Shown piece by piece: positions 1-5,189 of a stretch of DNA of 7,783 nucleotides. A program made the translations under genes and the position numbers. Origin of the DNA: an uncultured Dehalococcoidia bacterium (lineage in GTDB: Bacteria; Chloroflexota; Dehalococcoidia; Dehalococcoidales; UBA3254); assembly GCA_903890885.1 (NCBI GenBank), contig CAITCX010000195.1:1-7783 (forward strand), written 5' to 3'. The notes beneath the pieces were generated by a model. That model searched no databases and was not told where the DNA came from. It worked only from the letters and a program-made list of their open reading frames with translations. Positions within the stretch are counted from its first letter, which is position 1; each line of letters opens with the position of its first letter.

Positions 1-1
1 C

Positions 2-505
2 AGCGCTTCAATAACCGTGGCTATCGGTACCAATCCCTCCAGCGGCACACTAGCGGGAACCAAAACAGTCAACGCGGTGAGTGGAGTAGCTACTTTCAGT
101 AGCCTGAGTATTGATAAGACTGGCACCGGTTATACCCTGAGCGCCTCCAGCACGGGCCTGAGCGGAGCCACCAGTTCGGCTTTCAATATAACAGCCGGAA
201 CGGCAGTGAAACTTGGTTTTACTTCTCAGCCGGGTGGAGCCTACAAAGGAACCACATTTACTCAACAACCGATCGTGGCAGTCCAGGATGTCGGAGGAAA
301 CACCGTTCTCAGCTATTCCGGAAATGTAACAATCGCAATCGGGACAAACCCGGCGGCAGGAATTCTATCCGGGACTACCAGCATATCTATTTCCAATGGG
401 GTGGCGACCTTTACCAACCTGAGTATTGATAAAGCCGGCACCGGTTACACCTTAACTGCAACCTGCAGCAGCCTTTCCCAGTCTACCAGCGCGTTATTTA
501 ATGTC
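2..505 (+). repeat. Two copies of a 105-residue (315-bp) Ig-like protein repeat
   Basis: The visible part of copy 1 covers 2-199 and the matching part of copy 2 covers about 317-505. The codon for the Gly of AIGTNP lies at 26 in copy 1 and at 341 in copy 2, an offset of exactly 315 bases. Between them, about 200-316, lies the first half of copy 2 (VKLGFTSQPGG and VAVQDVGGN), whose partner for copy 1 is upstream of the window. More copies are therefore likely upstream. The copies have diverged at DNA level, so this is an old protein repeat. Confidence 0.8.
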
Positions 506-796
506 AATTATCCGGCACCTACCCTAAGCAGCATCAACCCGACCAGCGCATCCAGAGGGAGTACGTTATCCGTCATATTGACCGGTACGAATTTCATCTC
601 AGGTGTCAGTTCAGTGAGTGTGGGAACGACAAACATTACTCTAAATTCCACAACGGTAAATAACTCTACACAGATTACAATAAATATCACCCTGGCCGGT
701 GGAGGAAGCGCCAAAGGAACTTATGATTTTTCAGTAACTAACTCCGGACCCGGCGGTGGTACTTCTGGTACGCAGAGTTTTACTATCACAAATTAG
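2..796 (+). CDS. Partial secreted surface protein: Ig-like repeats plus C-terminal IPT/TIG-type domain (5' end outside window)
   Basis: The frame is open from the first bases of the window, so the real start lies upstream; the GTG at 17 is only an internal valine in a beta strand (SITVAIGTN). What is visible is the C-terminal 264 residues. Two copies of an Ig-like repeat are seen with a period of 105 residues; shared motifs are AIGTNP, GVATF, LSIDK and GTGYTL. A different domain follows from about 515, starting PTLSSINPTSASRGS and containing LTGTNF, which looks like an IPT/TIG fold and ends with the protein. Composition is rich in Ser, Thr and Gly, with one Cys, as expected of an extracellular protein. 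No sorting signal, LPXTG motif or membrane segment occurs at the C-terminus, so anchoring must be upstream or absent. The role is probably adhesion or surface-layer structure. The family assignment is motif-based; the function is inferred. Confidence in the coding call is high. Confidence 0.88.
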   Translation, partial: SASITVAIGTNPSSGTLAGTKTVNAVSGVATFSSLSIDKTGTGYTLSASSTGLSGATSSAFNITAGTAVKLGFTSQPGGAYKGTTFTQQPIVAVQDVGGNTVLSYSGNVTIAIGTNPAAGILSGTTSISISNGVATFTNLSIDKAGTGYTLTATCSSLSQSTSALFNVNYPAPTLSSINPTSASRGSTLSVILTGTNFISGVSSVSVGTTNITLNSTTVNNSTQITINITLAGGGSAKGTYDFSVTNSGPGGGTSGTQSFTITN

Positions 797-813
797 AATA
801 ACTATTTCATTTC

Positions 814-840
814 TTGCCGAAAAAAAGAGAGCAAAATAAT
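814..840 (+). promoter_or_regulatory. Weak candidate sigma70-type promoter before the 901 gene
   Basis: A TTGCCG hexamer (814-819) and an AATAAT hexamer (835-840) are separated by 15 bases. The -10 matches TATAAT at five of six positions, but the spacer is short. The 104-base gap after the upstream stop would allow a separate promoter. This is a pattern match only. Confidence 0.18.
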
Positions 841-900
841 GGACGCTATTAATAAAGGATAAAGAAAACGGTCCTTTCCCAAGGGTCAAGGTAATAAGAG

Positions 901-2487
901 ATGTTTAATAAATTTAAAAATAATTTATTTTTTAATATGAATGAGGAATCCGGATATATCCTGGCTTTTTCGCTGATCCTTTTTGCTCTGGTAGCGATTA
1001 TGATTGGGCCGCTGTTGGACCTCATGAGCTCCGGCCTTAAACAGGGAAGCGCTATGTTATCCAGCACTAACCAGCTTTACATAGCCGATGCAGGGGTTGA
1101 AAGTGCTTGCCAGAACATTTTAACAATGGACCTACCAGGTTGGGTTAGCGAAAATAATTCGTATTCATACAGCTTTCCAGCAATAGAAAACTTGACAGAG
1201 GATGGTTCCAGAGTACAGGTAGCGATTAGTTATAATCCTGCTACAGATTTCACAAGCCAGGGACTTGTTTATCACGTGGTTTCAACCGGCACTGATGCAA
1301 ATGGTGGAACTACTACGATAACAACGAAAATTTTATCCAGCCATATCCCAGGTGGGTTTATTACTAATGCCCTGACGACTTCAGGAAATATCAATATGTC
1401 CGGCGCTGCACTTTGTAATGGAAATGTTTATGCGGGTGGTAATATAACGTTATCAGGTTCGGCAGATATAAATGGGGATGTCACCGCTTCCGGTACTTTA
1501 ACAGGTGTAACTGGAACTTCCGGTGCACCTCAAGTATCCGATTCATTTGCACCAGATTTGAACGCAACTGTACAAACCGTATATGATGAGACTTTTACTG
1601 GTGTAGCCACCCCTGCTCCTCAAGGTACTCCAGTCAGTACCATGACGGTTCAAAACAATGGTAGCAATTCCAACTACTATCATTACACTAACCCAATCTA
1701 TGTCAATGGATCAGGGAATTTAACATTTTCAAACGTCAACTATGTTGTTTTTGATTGCCCGGTGTATGTCGTCGGCAATATCAATTTCAGCTCGGGGGTC
1801 CAGAATATCATATTTTCCGGTTCTGTATATGTGGGAGGCACAATAAGTAGCAGTGGGTCACTAAATATAACTTTCAATAATACTCTGACCGCCGGAAGCA
1901 TTAATCTTGGAGGAAGTGGTACCTTCACATTCAATGGTGGTGTTAAAGATCTGGGTAATCTTACCGTGGGTAATAGTATCAGTACCTCTTTTGGCAGCAC
2001 TATCTATATAGGTGGTGATTTAAGCTACGGCGGCGCGGGAAACCTCAATATAAATAGTGATATTTATATAAACGGAGCACTGATACTAGGCAATAGTGCG
2101 CAGATAGTCGGTCCCGAGAAAGTGGTAGTAAGAGGTGATTCGGCTCAAACTTATGAGGTATCGATAAGCGGTGCCGGTTCTTTTACAAACACCAGTCAGC
2201 TTCCTTTTATTATTGTCCCACCAGGTTCTACTATCCCTGCGCTTTCTCCAGCCACCGACCCGACGGCTATAACCGTCACTGGCAGCGGCCATGCTTCGGC
2301 TGTGATCTATGCTCCAACTGCGGCCTTCACCATTTCCGGCGCTGGTATCCTCAATGGCGCGATTTTCTCTAAGTCCGCTACTTTAAGTAATAGTGCGAGA
2401 GTTGATTATCCCAGCGATCTGGATCAACGAACCGATCTACCAGGTTCTAATAATGGAATTAGCATCGAAACTTGGGGAATAACATAA
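901..2487 (+). CDS. PilX-like pilin-anchored protein with long beta-repeat (DUF7305/bactofilin-like) passenger
   Basis: The 528-residue product has a prepilin-like N-terminus: a leader ending NEESG (G18), a likely peptidase cut before Y19, then a hydrophobic helix to about residue 41. Position +5 of the mature protein is Phe, not Glu, as in GspK/PilX-type tip subunits. The PilX-family signature ADAGVE is at 62-67. From about residue 155 to the end runs a Gly/Ser/Asn-rich series of short strands (SGNINMSG, NVYAGGNITLSG, INGDVTASG, SVYVGGTIS), which suggests a right-handed beta-helix like those of bactofilin-related or DUF7305 regions. The protein is probably a minor pilin or pseudopilin that displays this passenger on the surface. 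ATG at 901 has a modest AAGG at 888-891; an in-frame ATG at 937 would leave a five-residue leader and is less likely. The gene stands alone, 104 bases after the upstream gene and 316 before pilT. The anchor is a firm call; the passenger's function is unknown. Confidence 0.85.
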   Translation: MFNKFKNNLFFNMNEESGYILAFSLILFALVAIMIGPLLDLMSSGLKQGSAMLSSTNQLYIADAGVESACQNILTMDLPGWVSENNSYSYSFPAIENLTEDGSRVQVAISYNPATDFTSQGLVYHVVSTGTDANGGTTTITTKILSSHIPGGFITNALTTSGNINMSGAALCNGNVYAGGNITLSGSADINGDVTASGTLTGVTGTSGAPQVSDSFAPDLNATVQTVYDETFTGVATPAPQGTPVSTMTVQNNGSNSNYYHYTNPIYVNGSGNLTFSNVNYVVFDCPVYVVGNINFSSGVQNIIFSGSVYVGGTISSSGSLNITFNNTLTAGSINLGGSGTFTFNGGVKDLGNLTVGNSISTSFGSTIYIGGDLSYGGAGNLNINSDIYINGALILGNSAQIVGPEKVVVRGDSAQTYEVSISGAGSFTNTSQLPFIIVPPGSTIPALSPATDPTAITVTGSGHASAVIYAPTAAFTISGAGILNGAIFSKSATLSNSARVDYPSDLDQRTDLPGSNNGISIETWGIT

Positions 2488-2737
2488 TACACGCACCAAA
2501 AAAGCAGACGGCATTCTGATATCATACCAACCGTTACAGCAACTACTTGAATGCCTAACATAGGCAATACTCTAATCCTGCAGGGTCATCAACTTCAATT
2601 TGAAAGCCCTCCGAGCTTACAACATAACAACTATTGTGCGGAATGAAGCTTGATACTGAATGCAAGACTTTATGGATTTCGAGGTGAGAGCCTGATCCAT
2701 TACGAAAATACTGTAATGTGATGAGACCTTAAGCCTA

Positions 2738-2766
2738 TTCCAAGAAACGTTTCCACCGATTATGAT
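2738..2766 (+). promoter_or_regulatory. Candidate promoter for pilT
   Basis: TATGAT at 2761-2766 matches the -10 consensus at five of six positions. TTCCAA at 2738-2743, exactly 17 bases upstream, is a poor -35 (three of six). Transcription would begin near 2773 and give a short leader carrying the ribosome binding site at 2791. The spacing is good but the -35 is weak, so this is tentative. Confidence 0.3.
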
Positions 2767-2790
2767 AAAAGAAGGTGTTCTCAATCTCTG

Positions 2791-2797
2791 AGGGAGG
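2791..2797 (+). promoter_or_regulatory. Strong ribosome binding site of pilT
   Basis: AGGGAGG lies six bases before the ATG at 2804 and is a near-ideal Shine-Dalgarno sequence. It fixes that start over the GTG immediately after it at 2807. It is the strongest ribosome binding site in the window. Confidence 0.85.
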
Positions 2798-2803
2798 ATC
2801 CAA

Positions 2804-3901
2804 ATGGTGAGCAGCAGTGTCTATGTAAAAAATGACATTAAGGCTGTTAAAGAAACCGGCCTCAAAACGATATTACAGGCAGCCGCGGAGCGCGGAGTTT
2901 CAGACGTGCATATCAAAGCCGGGTTTGCTCCTGCTTTCCGCATACACAAGAAACTACAGGTGCAAAGAGATTTACCAGTGTGCACTGCCGAAGACACTGC
3001 GGGATTCCTGCAGGATATTACTTCCCAGGCCCAGCGGAACACCTTTTTACAAGAACATGAACTGGATTTTGGTTACGACGCCGCAGGCATTGCCCGCTTC
3101 CGTGTGAATGCCTCTTTTCAAGTGGGCACGATTTCCCTGGTCCTGCGCCTGGTAGCCACTGACATTCCCAGCATCACCGACCTGGGTCTGCCCAGGGTCT
3201 GCGAGGACCTGGTTATGAAAAAGGACGGCTTGATCATCTTGACCGGCCCTACCGGTTGCGGCAAGTCCACTACCATGGCGGCTATGTTGAATTATTTAAA
3301 CTGTCAACAGGAACGGAAGGTGGTCACCATCGAAGACCCGATAGAATACTTATTTCAGGATAATAAATGTACCTTCACCCAAAGAGAGGTCAATATTGAC
3401 ACTAAATCTTTCGGAAGTGGTTTAAAACACGTTTTGAGGCAGGACCCGGATGTGATTCTGGTCGGCGAAATGCGTGATGTGGAAACCATGTCTGCCGCAC
3501 TGACGGCCGCCGAGACCGGTCACCTGGTATTGGCCACTCTGCATACACCCAGTTCCTTCCAGGCTGTAGACAGGTTCGTGGACGGCTTTCCGGCAGCCCA
3601 ACAGCCGCAAGTAAGGATGCAACTTTCTACCGTCTTACAGGCTATCGTTTACCAGAACCTGATACCTTCAGCGGATGGGAAAAGGGTATACCCGGCGGTG
3701 GAAGTAATGATTGCCATTCCGGCTATCCGAAACATTATACGTGAAGGAAAAACCTTCCAGATAACCAACTATATACAAAGCGGACAGAGTATCGGCATGC
3801 AGACCCTGGACCAGTCACTGAATGACCTGGTGAGGCAGGGTTTAATTTCCAGCCGGGAAGCACAAGCTCACGCTCAAAACCCGGAAAACATCGCTAAATA
3901 G
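2804..3901 (+). CDS. pilT: Type IV pilus retraction ATPase PilT
   Basis: PilT is the hexameric cytoplasmic ATPase that powers pilus depolymerisation at the inner-membrane platform. The 365-residue length is typical. The N-terminal domain (about 20-130) contains the family motif SDVHIKAG. The core has Walker A GPTGCGKST at 148-156, the Asp-box with TIEDPIEY at 175-182, Walker B DPDVILVGEMRD at 214-225 with Glu222, and the His-box ETGHLVLATLHT at 237-248. The C-terminal AIRNIIREGK and GMQTLDQSL motifs, together with the absence of a PilB/GspE-type N-terminal extension and zinc-binding cysteines, mark PilT and not an assembly ATPase. All catalytic elements are intact. Start ATG 2804 has a strong ribosome binding site. 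No pilB, pilC or pilM-Q gene is visible nearby; the flanking genes are pilin-like surface proteins, which suggests a dedicated or satellite pilus locus. A PilU-like paralogue cannot be fully excluded. Confidence 0.96.
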   Translation: MVSSSVYVKNDIKAVKETGLKTILQAAAERGVSDVHIKAGFAPAFRIHKKLQVQRDLPVCTAEDTAGFLQDITSQAQRNTFLQEHELDFGYDAAGIARFRVNASFQVGTISLVLRLVATDIPSITDLGLPRVCEDLVMKKDGLIILTGPTGCGKSTTMAAMLNYLNCQQERKVVTIEDPIEYLFQDNKCTFTQREVNIDTKSFGSGLKHVLRQDPDVILVGEMRDVETMSAALTAAETGHLVLATLHTPSSFQAVDRFVDGFPAAQQPQVRMQLSTVLQAIVYQNLIPSADGKRVYPAVEVMIAIPAIRNIIREGKTFQITNYIQSGQSIGMQTLDQSLNDLVRQGLISSREAQAHAQNPENIAK

Positions 3902-4237
3902 TAAAGGGGGCAGAAACGGCAAAAGAATCAGGGACAGAGACAAGCACCAAACAAAAAACAGGAGACAAATTACAGACTACGTGAGACTGCCATTCCCCTC
4001 CCTGAGATGCTAGAGCCATGCTGATATCCATAATGACACCGGTTTGAGGTTGGGCGTTTGAAAAAGCCACGGCTCCCTGAGATCCTTCGTCGACACCCGG
4101 AAAGGCCTCCCGCTATCCTGTTCTGATGTATCTTGAGTATTCGATTGTCAACACTATCGTGACCAAAGTACGCCCCTTTAAAGGACTATCTGGTTATTAT
4201 TATTTTTATTCCTGTTTGTCATAATAATCTATACACT
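3902..4237. other. 336-base intergenic region without a gene, with degenerate repeat sequence
   Basis: No supportable coding sequence is seen on either strand. An 11-base direct repeat, CTCCCTGAGAT, occurs at 3998-4008 and 4073-4083 (75 bases apart). The segment after the second copy reads GAGATCCTTCGTCG (4079-4092), which resembles the core of interspersed intergenic repeats I know from several bacterial genomes, including Dehalococcoidia; that link is from memory. A perfect 10-base palindrome CCTTTAAAGG lies at 4175-4184. The last 50 bases are AT-rich (runs of TTATTATTATTTTTATT) and could hold the promoter of the minor-pilin operon, but I could not match a good -35/-10 pair. Confidence 0.45.
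3998..4083 (+). repeat. Direct repeat CTCCCTGAGAT, two copies, probably a decayed interspersed repeat
   Basis: The same 11 bases occur at 3998-4008 and 4073-4083. An 11-base exact match 75 bases apart in a 336-base gap is unlikely by chance but not impossible. The neighbouring sequence looks like a decayed intergenic repetitive element and not a protein-binding array. Confidence 0.4.
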
Positions 4238-4648
4238 ATGTTCAAAAGAGGCTGGGGGTATCGTGTGTTTGTCCGAAATGAAAAAGGTTTTTCGCTGTTG
4301 GAAGTGCTTATATCATTAGCTATTATTGGTATAGTTTGTGTTGGATTTCTGGGGGGTATGAATAATGCGTTAAAAGGTGCTAATAAGATCGACCAAATTG
4401 ATACCGCCAGAACCCTTTCCCAAGGGCAAATGGAATATATTAAAAAACAATCGTTTGCAACCTCCTATACTCCAGACCCATCCATGGTCAATAGTTCAAA
4501 TGAATTCATTAATTACGCGGGTTATGCCGTAACTATTACTGCCGTAACAGCATCCGAAAGGGATGCCAATATTCAGAAGATCACGGTAACTATTACACAC
4601 AATGGAGTAATGGCCGCCACGTTAGAGGATTGTAAGGTAAACGGATGA
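4238..4648 (+). CDS. Minor prepilin, PilV/GspI-like
   Basis: This 136-residue product has a classic type IV prepilin N-terminus: a leader ending NEKG (G17), a cut before F18, then FSLLEVLISLAIIGIV with the conserved Glu at +5 (E22) used in pilus assembly. The segment ARTLSQGQMEYIK after the helix is typical of PilV/GspI subunits, which belong to the priming complex with PilW/GspJ and PilX/GspK. The small C-terminal part (about 75-136) is beta-rich and has one Cys near the end. The start is uncertain: ATG 4238 lacks a ribosome binding site, whereas an in-frame GTG at 4265 follows GGGGG by six bases and would give the usual short leader MFVRNEKG. I keep the longer form in the coordinates but favour the GTG. 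The gene overlaps the next by four bases (ATGA). Family call is confident; the exact subtype is inferred from sequence and gene order. Confidence 0.9.
   Translation: MFKRGWGYRVFVRNEKGFSLLEVLISLAIIGIVCVGFLGGMNNALKGANKIDQIDTARTLSQGQMEYIKKQSFATSYTPDPSMVNSSNEFINYAGYAVTITAVTASERDANIQKITVTITHNGVMAATLEDCKVNG
4254..4258 (+). promoter_or_regulatory. Ribosome binding site favouring the GTG start at 4265
   Basis: GGGGG lies six bases before GTG 4265, with AGAGG further upstream at 4247-4251. No comparable site precedes ATG 4238. If correct, the PilV-like prepilin loses nine residues and has an eight-residue leader. Confidence 0.45.
4634..4637 (+). promoter_or_regulatory. Ribosome binding site of the PilW/GspJ-like gene
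   Basis: AAGG lies seven bases before the ATG at 4645, inside the end of the preceding gene. Together with the ATGA stop-start overlap it points to coupled translation of the two prepilins. Confidence 0.5.
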
Positions 4649-5175
4649 TTTTCTTTTCCAAACTGAAAATTACGCTAAAGAACCAGGTTGGGTTTACTCT
4701 GTTAGAAACGATGATTGCTTTGTGTATCACCGGGGTTGTCGCTGTATCGGTGGTAACTACATTGTATCAGCTACAAAGTATCAGCAATACCCACTTCGCC
4801 CGTGTCATGTCAGTTAAACAAGTTGAAAATGCGGTCTTTTATCTAAATCGGGACGTTCAACAGGCCCAACTTGTGCAAACTGGCGTTGGGGGTAACTGGC
4901 TTACACTTACCTGGACGTCCTGGGACAGCACTCAGCATCAAATTACTTATAGTTTTGCCAATATCGTTAATAATATCGGTGATCTTGTAAGAAGTGACGG
5001 AACAACCACTGGCACTATCGCTAAAAATATAAACACGTCCTCGTCCGTTACCAATGCCAGCTACGATTCTGGAACTCATATTCTGGCGCTTCAGCTTACA
5101 TCCACTGTTAAAGCCGGGAGCAAACAAGCCACCGAAACGCGGAAACTATCGGTAATTCCGAGACCGGGCTCATAG
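4645..5175 (+). CDS. Minor prepilin, PilW/GspJ-like
   Basis: The 176-residue product begins with a basic leader ending NQVG (G16), a predicted cut before F17, and FTLLETMIALCITGVVAVSVV with Glu at +5 (E21). The region after the helix, with VENAVFYLNRDVQQAQ, matches the pattern of PilW/GspJ subunits, in which a conserved helix leads into a beta-sheet domain (here about 75-176, containing NWLTLTW and a repeated strand pattern). In type II secretion the J subunit joins I and K at the pseudopilus tip; in type IV pili the PilV-W-X set primes assembly. The ATG overlaps the stop of the preceding gene as ATGA, and the next gene starts 14 bases after this stop, so the three are surely one operon. The leader peptide should be removed by a PilD-type peptidase not encoded in the window. 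No anomalies are visible. Confidence 0.9.
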   Translation: MIFFSKLKITLKNQVGFTLLETMIALCITGVVAVSVVTTLYQLQSISNTHFARVMSVKQVENAVFYLNRDVQQAQLVQTGVGGNWLTLTWTSWDSTQHQITYSFANIVNNIGDLVRSDGTTTGTIAKNINTSSSVTNASYDSGTHILALQLTSTVKAGSKQATETRKLSVIPRPGS

Positions 5176-5177
5176 CA

Positions 5178-5182
5178 GGGAG
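5178..5182 (+). promoter_or_regulatory. Ribosome binding site deciding the GTG start at 5190
   Basis: GGGAG lies seven bases before GTG 5190. The other in-frame candidate, GTG 5199, is preceded by no such site. In this frame there is no suitable ATG before the membrane helix, so a GTG start is needed to give the prepilin leader. Confidence 0.6.
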
Positions 5183-5189
5183 AAATAAT

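Larger units (their letters stand above)
2488..2803. other. 316-base intergenic region without a gene, with small hairpins upstream of pilT
   Basis: I see no convincing coding sequence on either strand. Two inverted repeats are visible: TGCCTA at 2552-2557 with TAGGCA at 2561-2566 (three-base loop), and CATTAC at 2698-2703 with GTAATG at 2713-2718 (nine-base loop), the latter bracketed by AGGT at 2682-2685 and ACCT at 2726-2729. Neither is followed by a T-run, so they are not simple terminators. The last 65 bases hold the likely pilT promoter and ribosome binding site. The remainder is unexplained. Confidence 0.5.

Noticed and set aside
854..877. Inverted repeat AAAGGA / TCCTTT as a terminator after the first gene
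   Set aside because: The stem is six weak pairs with a 12-base loop and no T-run, so it is not a credible terminator.
1740..2292. Minus-strand open frames opposite the PilX-like gene (also 2821-3042, 3422-3622, 4843-5127, 5216-5431, 50-268, 508-714, 849-1067)
   Set aside because: All are short, lie mostly opposite well-supported genes, and have compositions expected of antisense shadows. None has recognisable domain motifs.
2488..2803. Cyclic-di-GMP riboswitch, which is plausible before pilus genes
   Set aside because: I looked for the conserved GEMM-type blocks here and in 3902-4237 and did not find them in the right order. Isolated similar words are not enough.
2832..3107. Plus-strand open frame overlapping the start of pilT
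   Set aside because: It lies wholly within pilT in another frame, and its translation shows no recognisable motif; pilT is unquestionable here.
2804..3901. Assembly ATPase PilB/GspE instead of PilT
   Set aside because: The protein is only 365 residues, lacks the N-terminal extension and the zinc-binding cysteines of that family, and has the PilT C-terminal motif AIRNIIREGK.
4175..4184. Palindrome CCTTTAAAGG as an operator or terminator
   Set aside because: It is a single 10-base palindrome without a loop, T-run or second copy, so no function can be supported.
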